A stretch of 64,000 bases of DNA from Saprospiraceae bacterium. GTDB taxonomy: Bacteria; Bacteroidota; Bacteroidia; Chitinophagales; Saprospiraceae. Of this stretch, positions 8,588 to 17,873 are shown in pieces. The stretch spans positions 124,001 to 188,000 of the forward strand of contig JAIPBE010000001.1 of assembly GCA_021738725.1 (NCBI GenBank), in the 5' to 3' direction. The position numbers and the translations under genes are program-made. How positions within the stretch are numbered: the stretch's first letter is position 1; each line of letters opens with the position of its first letter. The notes beneath the pieces are model-generated. The model was given only the letters and a program-made list of their open reading frames with translations, made no database searches and was not told where the DNA came from.

Positions 8588-9151
8588 ATGGAGCACGGCC
8601 GCGTCATCCTTTCCAGCAGACCCTTCCAGATGGCACTGGATCGCCTCTGTTACGCTTTGATCGAGAACTACGATACATTCGAAGGGGCTTGCGTGATCGG
8701 GGTTCAACCACGTGGGGTGTTGTTGGCTGATCGCCTGGTCAATCGGTTGCATCAGATCCTGGGAACCACCTCGCTCCGCTACGGCAAACTGGACATCACC
8801 TTTTATCGCGATGACTTTCGCAAGCAGGGACGCCCCCTGGAAGCTTCCCAGACGGTTCTTGAATTTCCCATTGAGGATCAACGGGTTATTCTGGTGGATG
8901 ATGTGCTGTATACCGGCAGGACCATCCAGGCCGCGATGACGGCACTGGGAGACTTCGGCCGGCCAGCCACGGTTGAACTGCTCGCTCTTGTGGATCGCCG
9001 GTTCAACCGTCATTTACCCATCAAAGCCAATTATGTCGGTATTCAGGTAGATGCCGTTGACGAGGCCTATGTGAAAGTGAGCTGGGCTGATCAAGATGGT
9101 GATGACAAAATCCTCATCTATCCTCAAAAACAGGAGCCACAGTATGAGTGA
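8588..9151 (+). CDS. pyrR: PyrR-type bifunctional regulator / uracil phosphoribosyltransferase
   Basis: PyrR is a type I phosphoribosyltransferase that binds PRPP and UMP; in Firmicutes it also binds pyr mRNA to control attenuation. Here 187 residues are read from the ATG at 8588. The PRPP loop VILVDDVLYTGRTIQ lies at residues 100-114, and GVQPRGVLLADRL and LDITFYRDDFR match the family. An ATG at 8558 is in frame but precedes the promoter element. The gene overlaps pyrB by eight bases (ATGAGTGA), so the two are a coupled operon. No attenuator fits upstream or between them, so any regulation must work differently. Confidence 0.93.
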   Translation: MEHGRVILSSRPFQMALDRLCYALIENYDTFEGACVIGVQPRGVLLADRLVNRLHQILGTTSLRYGKLDITFYRDDFRKQGRPLEASQTVLEFPIEDQRVILVDDVLYTGRTIQAAMTALGDFGRPATVELLALVDRRFNRHLPIKANYVGIQVDAVDEAYVKVSWADQDGDDKILIYPQKQEPQYE

Positions 9152-10085
9152 ATCTCGCAGATTGAGTCAACCCCATTTACTCGGGATCCGTGATCTGACT
9201 CCCGAAGACATTCGATTGATCTTTGACACTGCCGTCCAATTTAAAGAGGTATTGAACCGGCCTATAAAAAAAGTGCCCTCGTTACGAGACACGACCATCG
9301 TCAATCTTTTTTTTGAAAATTCTACCAGAACCCGCATTTCTTTTGAACTGGCCGAAAAGCGGTTGTCTGCGGATATCATCAATTTTTCAGCCTCAGCATC
9401 CTCTGTCAGTAAGGGTGAAACGTTGATCGACACTGTGAATAATATTCTGTCCATGAAAGTGGACATGGTGGTCATGCGACATCCAGCACCTGGTGCCGCC
9501 GAGTTGCTGGCCAGAAAGATCAAAGCCACCATCATCAATGCAGGTGATGGAACCCATGAACATCCCACCCAGGCCTTGCTGGATGCATTTTCCATGGAGG
9601 AGAAGATCGGCCCCCTGGACGGGAAACATGTGGCGATCATCGGAGATATACTCCATTCTCGTGTGGCGCTGAGTAATATCCTCTGCCTGACCAAATTAGG
9701 GGCAAAAGTGCGGGTCTGCGGACCGCCAACCCTCATCCCCAAATGGATCCATACCCTGGGTGTGGAGGTGTCCTATGATATTCGCGATACGCTTGAATGG
9801 GCCGATGTGGCAAATGTCCTGCGTATCCAGCTCGAACGACAGGACACTCGTTATTTTCCTTCATTGAGAGAGTACGCGCTGTACTTCGGGATCAACAAAG
9901 CACTACTTGAAGAATTGGGGCAGGATGTGGTGATCATGCACCCGGGTCCAATCAACCGCGGTGTGGAGATCACCAGCGATGTGGCTGACTCTTCGCAATC
10001 CATCATCCTGCAACAGGTGGAAAACGGGGTCGCCATTCGAATGGCGGTTCTGTACTTGCTTGCGCCTCGTACGGCAAACGTGTAA
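9144..10085 (+). CDS. pyrB: Aspartate carbamoyltransferase, catalytic chain
   Basis: Catalyses carbamoyl phosphate plus aspartate to carbamoyl aspartate, the committed step of pyrimidine synthesis. The protein has 313 residues. The carbamoyl-phosphate loop STRTR is at residues 60-64 and HPTQ at 140-143; HPGPINRGVEI near the C terminus completes the active site. The longer frame from 9096 is rejected because the ATG at 9144 gives a canonical N terminus and overlaps the pyrR stop. No pyrI regulatory subunit follows, so the enzyme probably acts as a catalytic trimer. Confidence 0.97.
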   Translation: MSESRRLSQPHLLGIRDLTPEDIRLIFDTAVQFKEVLNRPIKKVPSLRDTTIVNLFFENSTRTRISFELAEKRLSADIINFSASASSVSKGETLIDTVNNILSMKVDMVVMRHPAPGAAELLARKIKATIINAGDGTHEHPTQALLDAFSMEEKIGPLDGKHVAIIGDILHSRVALSNILCLTKLGAKVRVCGPPTLIPKWIHTLGVEVSYDIRDTLEWADVANVLRIQLERQDTRYFPSLREYALYFGINKALLEELGQDVVIMHPGPINRGVEITSDVADSSQSIILQQVENGVAIRMAVLYLLAPRTANV

Positions 10086-10146
10086 GATTTAGGCTGGTTC
10101 TATCATAAACCAGGGAAAATCAATAGATTTAGGAAAAGTTCTCGGG

Positions 10147-13128
10147 ATGGGTCGATTAGGATTAATTGCATACTTCTTGCTTTTGGTGAATGGTATCATT
10201 GGCCAGAATTGTGATGCCTTCATGATTGAGGATCGGATGGTTCAAAATACCCAGTATTTACGATCGGAAAATATTCCGTTGGTGATCCGATCCAACTTTA
10301 CCTATTCCCTGGAATTGATCAACCGGGAGAAGGGCATCATGGCCAAAATTAGCAGTAAAGGAGGGGAGATCCTGAACAAGGATGATGAAGTCATATTCTG
10401 GGATCTGAACCAGGTCCGGCATTCATATCGCTTTGTCGAAATGGGCCAACGTGCTTCTGGCCACCTGAATACCTATGAAAATGTCCTTTTGCTAGACCTG
10501 GAGGCCATTCAATGGCTGGCTGATTCATACATTGAAAAAATATATATCAAAAACTTTGTCAGCCATAAGATCTATCGATATCTGCTCAACGAGAATCGAC
10601 GGGATGAGCTGCGACAAATGGCTGTCTGCTTTCTTCAGCGCCTGGACAAGTCCAGGGTGAACCCGGATGCGGTGGCATCAAAAGCACCAGATGCCCCTGC
10701 CAAGTCCGCAGCGGCCACCACCGTAGAAGGAAGTCCGTCTGAATCGTTCAAAAGTACGAAGCCTGCCAAGACAATTCCAGGTGATGATCCGGAAGTCAAG
10801 GCTTTGACAAATGAATTGTCGACTGTGAAGGCAGGATTGCGGACAGAGATCGATGAAGAGCGAAAGCGAGCGGATCAGGCGAAGTATCAGATCCAGGACG
10901 ATGTTCGACGTAGTCATGAATTGGCAGAAGCAAAAAAAGCGGAGTTCGCCCAGGAAGTGCTAGCCGCCCGGCAACGGGCAGATGCGGAGATCGCCAAGAT
11001 CCAGGCAGAATTAGCGGCTCAGGTCAAGATTGCGCGGGAAAAAGCGGGGGAACAGATCCAGTTGATCCAGTTCAATGTAGAAGAATCCAGGAATTTGGCA
11101 GCAAAGGAAGTGCAGGAGTCTCGTTTGGCTGCTGCCCGCGAGGTGTCGGATGCCAGACAGGAAGCGGCCGCCCGTATCGCAGAGATCGAAAAGAATCTGG
11201 AGCTGACGCGATTGGAATATGCTGATGAGATCGCCAGTGCGCGGGAAAGTTCAATTGCAGAGTTGGATCAGATCCGTGCGGAAGCAGCAGAGACCATCAA
11301 ATCGGCTCGCGCTGTGGCCAAGGAACAGCAAAACCGTTCAGTGGAAGATGTGGTGGATTCTAAAAAATCTTCGGCAGCTCAGATCCTGGCGATCCAGGAA
11401 GAGACAGCCCGTAAGGTGGCAGAAATTCGTGAAGCTGCCGTGATCGAGAAACAGCGTGCGAGCAATGAGCTGGCAGAGTTCAGAAGGAAATTGGCTCAGG
11501 ACAAGGCCATGCTTGCAGAAGGAAATTCGTCAGAGGTTGCGGAGACCAGATCAGCGACAGCCAGAGAAAAGGAGGCATTGGCCATGCAGGTCGCAGAGGC
11601 GCGTACTGCAGCAGCGCAGCGCATTGACGAGATCCAAATGTCGGTTGTCAAGGAAGAAAAGCGAATCCAGAGCAAAGTGGACAGCGTGCGTCAGGCTGTG
11701 AATGAGGAGATGATCGCATTGCTCTCCAAATCGGAAGCTGCGCGACAGGAGGCTGCAAAGGAAGTCAACCAGGCAAAGATCAAAGCAGCGACCGACATCG
11801 CATCCGCACAGGAATCCAGTCAATCCAGAATCCAGCAGATCCGAAATGATATGAAGCGTGACATGGCCGTGATCCAGGCGCGGCTCGACTCCATCCGCAA
11901 GGTGAGTGAAGCAGAAGTTCTCCGAATTCGGGAGTTTACAGCGAGTGAATTGAAAGTCTCTCAAGAGGTCCTGGAAAAAGCCAGGTTGGAGCAGGCGGAA
12001 GAGGTTCAACTGGCTAAGGAACGAGCTAATGCGCGTATTCTCGAAGCGCAAACAGAAGCCCAACAGCGGGTTGCGGCCATCAACGAAGCGGAGTCTCGCC
12101 AAAAACAAGAGTATGCCAGCTCGGTAGCGGAAGCGAAGGAGCGGGCGTCGGCCCGGACCCAGGAACTCAATCAGAATCTGGAATCAGAATTGAAAACTTT
12201 ACGGGAAGATGCCGGTAAGGCCCAGGAAGCGACCATCAAAGACCTTCAAATGACCCGGGAAAAGGTCAACTCGGAGATCTTGAAAGCACGTGAAGAAAGT
12301 GCTCGTTTGATCGGAGAATTACGTCAGACAGAAGTCAAAGAGCGGCAGGCATTAGCAGAATCCCTGGCAGGATATCGGAAGGTGTCTGCAGATTCACTGA
12401 ATCAGATCCAGAGACGTATGGCTGATCAGGTACGAATGATCAGAGAGGATGCTGCCAGAGAGGAGCAGGAAGCAGCAGCGGCTGTGATCGCAGCACGACA
12501 GAAGTCAGCCGCTGAGATTCAAAGTGCCCAGGAAGTCGCGGCGTTGGAAGTACGAGAAATTCGAGAAAGGGCCAATAAAGAAAAACTGGACTTGGACTCT
12601 GAGCTTTTGGCAGCTCGTGAGCGAGTAGCGCGAGAAATTGCCAGGACAAACGAAGAGTCGATCATGGAAGTCAGCTCAGTCCGGGAACAATCAAGAAAAG
12701 CGATAGCAGCCAGTGAACTGGAACGGGACAACCGAATTCAGGAATCTCAACAAGATGTGAAATCCGCGCGTGAGGAAGCTGCTAAACAGGTTGCCCAGGC
12801 ACGTGACGAGATGAATCAAATGGTTGAAAAGTACCGGTCTGAATCGAGTGCCTTGAAAATGAAATATCTCAAGGAGGCAGAGGATGTGCGAAAACAGACC
12901 AACGAAGAGATTACCAAGGCGCATGAAGAAACCTCCAAAGCGATCTATGAGGCGCGGAAGAATGCCAGTGAAGAGATCAATAAGATCAAGCAGGAAACTG
13001 CTCGTGAGATCGGGGAAGTCAGAAAAGCAGTCGCTGATCTGAATCAGGAAAAAGCCACTTTGGAGGCGGAATTGAAAACACTGCGAGAAGAAAAGGAGAA
13101 ACTGCGAGCCACACCGGCAAAAAAATGA
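10147..13128 (+). CDS. Secreted giant coiled-coil protein
   Basis: A 993-residue protein with a signal peptide (MGRLGLIAYFLLLVNGIIG), an N-terminal globular region to about residue 170, a Pro/Ala/Ser/Thr linker at about 175-215, and then some 770 residues of almost unbroken charged, Ala-rich helix. Within the helix an 11-residue rhythm is visible, for example EIASARESSIAEL, then ELDQIRAEAAETI, and VAEARTAAAQRI, which suggests hendecad coiled coil. No C-terminal membrane anchor, LPXTG or type IX sorting domain is seen. A near-consensus TAGATTTA lies at 10124-10131. It could be a periplasmic or surface rod; no family is recognised beyond coiled coil. Confidence 0.85.
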   Translation: MGRLGLIAYFLLLVNGIIGQNCDAFMIEDRMVQNTQYLRSENIPLVIRSNFTYSLELINREKGIMAKISSKGGEILNKDDEVIFWDLNQVRHSYRFVEMGQRASGHLNTYENVLLLDLEAIQWLADSYIEKIYIKNFVSHKIYRYLLNENRRDELRQMAVCFLQRLDKSRVNPDAVASKAPDAPAKSAAATTVEGSPSESFKSTKPAKTIPGDDPEVKALTNELSTVKAGLRTEIDEERKRADQAKYQIQDDVRRSHELAEAKKAEFAQEVLAARQRADAEIAKIQAELAAQVKIAREKAGEQIQLIQFNVEESRNLAAKEVQESRLAAAREVSDARQEAAARIAEIEKNLELTRLEYADEIASARESSIAELDQIRAEAAETIKSARAVAKEQQNRSVEDVVDSKKSSAAQILAIQEETARKVAEIREAAVIEKQRASNELAEFRRKLAQDKAMLAEGNSSEVAETRSATAREKEALAMQVAEARTAAAQRIDEIQMSVVKEEKRIQSKVDSVRQAVNEEMIALLSKSEAARQEAAKEVNQAKIKAATDIASAQESSQSRIQQIRNDMKRDMAVIQARLDSIRKVSEAEVLRIREFTASELKVSQEVLEKARLEQAEEVQLAKERANARILEAQTEAQQRVAAINEAESRQKQEYASSVAEAKERASARTQELNQNLESELKTLREDAGKAQEATIKDLQMTREKVNSEILKAREESARLIGELRQTEVKERQALAESLAGYRKVSADSLNQIQRRMADQVRMIREDAAREEQEAAAAVIAARQKSAAEIQSAQEVAALEVREIRERANKEKLDLDSELLAARERVAREIARTNEESIMEVSSVREQSRKAIAASELERDNRIQESQQDVKSAREEAAKQVAQARDEMNQMVEKYRSESSALKMKYLKEAEDVRKQTNEEITKAHEETSKAIYEARKNASEEINKIKQETAREIGEVRKAVADLNQEKATLEAELKTLREEKEKLRATPAKK

Positions 13129-13230
13129 TGCAAACCGTCTTCTCTCCGTTAACAAAACCCTAAAGACTGCACATCGTTTGCAGACATGTTCAAATCATGT
13201 CATTTTTGCTGTTCCCATAAGGACCACGTT

Positions 13231-14664
13231 ATGTTGAAGAGACTATCGCTACTCGCTGCATTGTGCAGCATCTCCCTGACCCTTTTTGCTCAAAAAGGGT
13301 ATCGTATCAAACTGGATGTTGAGAATTACCCGTATGATACCCTCTACCTGGGTTTTTACTACGGAGACAAGCAATACCTGAAGGATACGGCCGTCCTGCA
13401 GAAAGGCAAGTTTGTCTTTGACGGTGATGAAGAGCTGGCTCCGGGCATGTACCTCATCCTGCTGCAACCGGATAACAGTTTTGTCCAGGTTAATATCAAC
13501 CGGGGCAAGCAACAAATGGATATCAAATTTGATGCTAAAGATCCGGTCAATTCCTTCACTATCAAGGGAGATAAGGATAATCAGGCGTTTTATGAATATA
13601 TCCGTTATCTCAATAACAGACGGCCTGAAGCCGATACTCTTCGGGTTCAAATGGAGGCACCGGATGTGAGTGAAAAGCAAAAAAAGGAATTGGAAGACAA
13701 GCTGGTGAAGATCAATGAACAGGTCAAATCATTTCAGAACAGAATGATCAAGGACTATCCGGGGACCATGACAGCTGCTTTGATCTCATCCTTCCAGGAA
13801 ATGGTGATTCCTGAATATACGGGGGAAGAGCGTGAGGTACAGGTGCAGAAGTACCATTATTTCATGGACCATTATTTCGATGGCATCGATTTTTCCGACG
13901 AGCGGATGATCCGGACCTCCTTCTTTTTCTCCAAGGTCAATGACTACGTGCAAAAGCATACCGTGCAGATCCCGGACTCACTGATCAAAGCGGTGGATCA
14001 TGTCATGGCCAAATGCAAGGAAAATGAAGAGGCCTTCAAGTTTTTCCTGGTCCACTTCGTCAATGTCTATGCAAAATCCAACATCATCGGAATGGACGCT
14101 GTCTACGTCCATATCGTGGATGAATATTACGCCAAAGGAGCGGCTCCTTGGGTGGATGCAGAACAACTCAATAAGATGATCAAGAATGCGGACAAGCTTC
14201 GACCTATTTTGATCGGACAGATCGCACCGAACATTAAAATGGAAAAGCGCGACGGGACCAAAATCTCTTTGTATGATGTCGCATCACCTTTTACAGTTCT
14301 TTTCTTTTGGGCACCAGATTGCGGGCATTGCCAAAAGTCTATGCCCAAGATGATTGACTTCTACAATAAGTTTCAAGACAAGGGGGTGGAGATATTTTCT
14401 GTTTGCACCAAGGTGACTGACAAGGTGCCTGATTGCTGGAAAATGGTCGATGAAAAAGGAATGGATATCTGGATCAATGTTGTCGACCCATATCTGTTAT
14501 CCAAATTCAGCACCTTGTATGATGTCCAATCGACACCGCAGATTTTTATCCTCGATGCGAAGAAGGAGATCCTACTCAAGCGTCTGGCAGCCGATCAGTT
14601 GGAAAGCGTCATGGAAGAACTCCTGACCAGACAGAAGCAAATGGAAGAACAATTCAAAGATTGA
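13231..14664 (+). CDS. Thioredoxin-like protein with DUF4369/DUF5106-type N-terminal region
   Basis: A 477-residue exported protein of the TlpA/ResA class common in Bacteroidota. The signal peptide is MLKRLSLLAALCSISLTLFAQ. Residues about 22-120 form the beta-rich DUF4369-type domain, followed by a helical DUF5106-type region. A thioredoxin fold starts near APNIKMEKRDG and holds the active site C364-G-H-C367 in FFWAPDCGHCQKSMPKM, plus the cis-Pro segment STPQIF. It probably reduces periplasmic disulfides. The ATG at 13231 is preferred over 13186 because it begins the signal peptide. Confidence 0.9.
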   Translation: MLKRLSLLAALCSISLTLFAQKGYRIKLDVENYPYDTLYLGFYYGDKQYLKDTAVLQKGKFVFDGDEELAPGMYLILLQPDNSFVQVNINRGKQQMDIKFDAKDPVNSFTIKGDKDNQAFYEYIRYLNNRRPEADTLRVQMEAPDVSEKQKKELEDKLVKINEQVKSFQNRMIKDYPGTMTAALISSFQEMVIPEYTGEEREVQVQKYHYFMDHYFDGIDFSDERMIRTSFFFSKVNDYVQKHTVQIPDSLIKAVDHVMAKCKENEEAFKFFLVHFVNVYAKSNIIGMDAVYVHIVDEYYAKGAAPWVDAEQLNKMIKNADKLRPILIGQIAPNIKMEKRDGTKISLYDVASPFTVLFFWAPDCGHCQKSMPKMIDFYNKFQDKGVEIFSVCTKVTDKVPDCWKMVDEKGMDIWINVVDPYLLSKFSTLYDVQSTPQIFILDAKKEILLKRLAADQLESVMEELLTRQKQMEEQFKD

Positions 14665-14702
14665 GACCTGGATCTGCCCGGTGAGCGGTCCATCAGTGTT
14701 GA

Positions 14703-17700
14703 TCAATTGCCGTCCTTCTTCTTTTTGAGTGGATCCCAATTCTTCAATTTTTCCTTGATCTTATCGGCTTCCTGTTTGGCTTTGTCACCCCCTATCTCCT
14801 CGATCTTCTTACCAGCCTCCTTTCCGAGCACTTCCTCGGCCTTTTTCAACGCTTCTAACTTGGCTTTGGCCAGCGTTGTATCGATCTGCTGATTTGCCTG
14901 TTTCTTTAAGGAGTCCAACCGGGCCTGGGCCTGGCGTGTGGCTTCAACTTTTATTTCCTCTACTTTCTGACGACCAACTCGTTCCAGCGAATCCTTCACT
15001 TGCTTGGTGATCGCGCCGGCCTGAGCTTCCAGCTGGTCTCCGACTGTGGATTCTCCGTCTGTGCCCAGAAGTTGAATGCCATAAGTGGGCGACTGGATGG
15101 TACCACCCACCTTTACCAATACATTGATATATTCCCCGGCAGTGACAGGAATGCCTTTTTTAGCGGCCTCAGATTCCAACCACTTCAATCCTGCATTAGC
15201 AGATGAAGTGATGGCATTTTTTTCCATCAGATTGCGCGGGATCCGGGCCTTGACATGGTAGTTCATGTCTTGTGTCAAACTGTGAGATCCGCCAATGATC
15301 ATGGCAATATCATGCGTCGTATAGTCGAAGTCTTTCAATTCCAAAGCGCCATTTTTCACTTCAAACCAATTCTTGGTGCCTTTGAGGTCAAGGGTTTTCA
15401 ATTCCTTGATGTTCAGCTTTTCGGCAAGGCCTTCCACCGGTTTGAATCCTTTGACCAGGCTGTTATAGGTCTCCAGAAAACCAGCTGCCTCCAGGGTGGA
15501 AAGGTCCGGTGTCATATCACTCTTGAGGAACCCATCCATCAGCATGTTGGATGAGAAAGTGCCCTGGATATATTGACCGATCGGAGCCAGCGTTCGAAAG
15601 CTGTTGAATTTGGTAAATACCTGCTGGAAGTCCAGCTTTTGAAGGTCATATTTGAAGTGGAAAACAGGTTTTTCAATGTTTTGGGTGTTATATGACCCGG
15701 CAGCGACCAGTTTGCCACCCAGACCATCTGCTTCAAACTGACTGAGGCGTGCTTCTTCGTTTGAAATGTCTACCTGGACGGTGACATGTTTAAGGTCCAG
15801 ATTCGTATAGATCAGATGATCAATATTGGCAGTTGCGGTCAGATTGACGCGAGCAGGCACAGGAATGGTGGAAAAATCGGTATCTCCTTCTGTTGCTGGT
15901 ACCTCATCAGCGGTCATGAACTGGTTGAGATTGAATACTCTGGAATCCAGGTGAATATTCCCTTGCAGGATGGCCTGATCAGACAGCCAGGCCAGGGCAT
16001 TTTCCAACTGACCGCGCAGACGGAAATCGGATTCACCTATCGTTCCTGAAAGCTGCGTCACGTCAATGGTAGTTGGTCCCGCTTTTCCAACCAGACGCAA
16101 ATCAGACACGGACATATCGTTGGCGATCAATTTGCCAATGGTCATATCGACAGAGAGGTCAAACTGTTCCACCGGGAGAGTGACCTCATCTGCGGTTGGG
16201 GAGGTCGGTGCGGCAGTCGTTGCAGCGTTTTTATCTTGCCATTCGTCCAGATCTACAAGTGAACTGGTCACTTGAATACGGCCCTTGAGAGTTCGTTCAG
16301 GGTGTAGTACAGCCAGTATATTGTCAAATCGAGCCTGTAGAGCCAGATCGCTCCTGCCTGCCTGGATGCGAAAATCAGAGGCTTCAACCGCTTGAGGGGA
16401 GAATTGAAGTTCACCCCTGGAAATGGTCACTTTCGGCGCTCCTGAAGTTTGGTAGATCAGGTCCTGGATAGAGGCAGATCCATGCAGATCTACCTGATCA
16501 GCCCGACTGGCGTCCAGATCTGACATGCGGGCTTTTACCCCGACATCCATGGCGATGCGGCCGGAAAGGGTAGTGGCATCTACCGGAAAGGCTTGTTTGA
16601 CAGCACTCAAATCCAGAACACCTTGCACCTGGGCATCCACGCGAGGGTCAGTCATGATTTCCGTGGCGGCGAAACGGCCCTGGAGGCCCTGATCCTTTAT
16701 TTTCAGACGAAAAGTTGGAATATTGATCTTCAATTCATTGAGAGAAGTACCTGGTTGTTCCAGGTGGATCTCTGCCTGAATATCTTCTATTGCAGTTGGT
16801 AGGTCCGGGTATTGGATACGGCCATTTTTCAGAATGGAATGAAATGCGAAAGCCGGGAAGGAAGATTCGTTGTAAATCCCTTTCAGCCAGGCTTCCAGAG
16901 TAAATGTTCCTTCAGATTTCAAATCCGCATAATCTGCAGTGTACGCTCCGGGGATCATCGACCAGAAATTTTTCAGGTCTGACTGTGTGCTGGAGAATGA
17001 AAGGTCCATCAAGATGTCTGATTCCGGCATTTCGATGGAGCCCTGGCCAATCAGTTGCAAGTCATTCAAGGTGAGTGTATTATCTGCAAATGCAAAGCGC
17101 ATTTTATCGAGATCGATATCCAGATCTGCCTCCATAGTGGTATGGACATCCATGAAATATGCTATGCCGTCATATTGCAAATCCATCGAATCAGCGGTGG
17201 TATGTGTAGAGAGTAGAAACGTGTTTTGTGTGAAATCACCTTTTCCACTGTGATCGAGTCCTTTCAAACTGAAGACCAGAGGCATTGTCCGGTCTTCATA
17301 TCGGAGCCGGCCATTCGTGAGCGCATAGGACTGGATGGCGCCTTCGATAGCAGATCCAGCATTGCTCTCCTCCATATTCGTTGAATCGGGGAGCGTGATA
17401 TCATAATTTGCACGGCCATTCTCCAGAATCAGGACCTGGATCTCTGGATCGACCAGATTCAGCGTTTGGATGCGAAGGGGGACATTTTTGCGAAACAGAT
17501 CCCAAACAGAAACGGCAATCTCTGCAGATGTGCAGTCCAAAAGAGGATATCCGTCAAATTCGTTTTGACCGATGATGGACAGCTCATCGATCCGCACCGA
17601 CAGTTTCGGAAACTGTCGAAACAGACTGAGATCGATATCGGAAAAGTCAATTGTCGCCTGGAGGTTCTTATTTGATTCTTCTCGAATGACAGCCAGAACA

Positions 17701-17795
17701 TCGTCTTTATACACGCGTGGCAGGATGATAGCAGCAAGTAAAAACAGGCCGGCCAGAACAAGCAATGAGATAAGGGAGATTTTCAGGAATCGCAT
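14703..17795 (-). CDS. AsmA family inner-membrane-anchored protein
   Basis: A 1030-residue protein starting MRFLKISLISLLVLAGLFLLAAIILP, a single membrane anchor. It is followed by the AsmA N-terminal pattern (ATIDFSDIDLSLFRQFPKLSVRIDELSI) and long beta-strand repeats of the AsmA/TamB clan, thought to bridge the periplasm and carry phospholipids. The C-terminal AsmA region includes GFLETYNSLVKGFKPVEGLAEKLNIKEL, and the last 110 residues are a Lys/Glu-rich helix. The start at 17795 is chosen because it begins the anchor; 23 extra codons are possible upstream. It is divergent from RNase D. Confidence 0.9.
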   Translation of the reverse strand: MRFLKISLISLLVLAGLFLLAAIILPRVYKDDVLAVIREESNKNLQATIDFSDIDLSLFRQFPKLSVRIDELSIIGQNEFDGYPLLDCTSAEIAVSVWDLFRKNVPLRIQTLNLVDPEIQVLILENGRANYDITLPDSTNMEESNAGSAIEGAIQSYALTNGRLRYEDRTMPLVFSLKGLDHSGKGDFTQNTFLLSTHTTADSMDLQYDGIAYFMDVHTTMEADLDIDLDKMRFAFADNTLTLNDLQLIGQGSIEMPESDILMDLSFSSTQSDLKNFWSMIPGAYTADYADLKSEGTFTLEAWLKGIYNESSFPAFAFHSILKNGRIQYPDLPTAIEDIQAEIHLEQPGTSLNELKINIPTFRLKIKDQGLQGRFAATEIMTDPRVDAQVQGVLDLSAVKQAFPVDATTLSGRIAMDVGVKARMSDLDASRADQVDLHGSASIQDLIYQTSGAPKVTISRGELQFSPQAVEASDFRIQAGRSDLALQARFDNILAVLHPERTLKGRIQVTSSLVDLDEWQDKNAATTAAPTSPTADEVTLPVEQFDLSVDMTIGKLIANDMSVSDLRLVGKAGPTTIDVTQLSGTIGESDFRLRGQLENALAWLSDQAILQGNIHLDSRVFNLNQFMTADEVPATEGDTDFSTIPVPARVNLTATANIDHLIYTNLDLKHVTVQVDISNEEARLSQFEADGLGGKLVAAGSYNTQNIEKPVFHFKYDLQKLDFQQVFTKFNSFRTLAPIGQYIQGTFSSNMLMDGFLKSDMTPDLSTLEAAGFLETYNSLVKGFKPVEGLAEKLNIKELKTLDLKGTKNWFEVKNGALELKDFDYTTHDIAMIIGGSHSLTQDMNYHVKARIPRNLMEKNAITSSANAGLKWLESEAAKKGIPVTAGEYINVLVKVGGTIQSPTYGIQLLGTDGESTVGDQLEAQAGAITKQVKDSLERVGRQKVEEIKVEATRQAQARLDSLKKQANQQIDTTLAKAKLEALKKAEEVLGKEAGKKIEEIGGDKAKQEADKIKEKLKNWDPLKKKKDGN

Positions 17796-17823
17796 AGATG
17801 AAGGTTGTCGACGATATAACGCA

Positions 17824-17831
17824 TAACTTTG
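17824..17831 (+). promoter_or_regulatory. -7 promoter element of the RNase D gene (TAACTTTG)
   Basis: Exact TAnnTTTG match about 42 bases before the ATG at 17874, with a TTG at 17805-17807 as a possible -33 box 16 bases further upstream. Confidence 0.5.
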
Positions 17832-17873
17832 GTGCAAAGGTGCAAGTTCCTCGTCGTTTCTCATCTATAACGT

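Noticed and set aside
9167-9742. 191-codon minus-strand frame opposite pyrB
   Set aside because: Antisense to a clear aspartate carbamoyltransferase.
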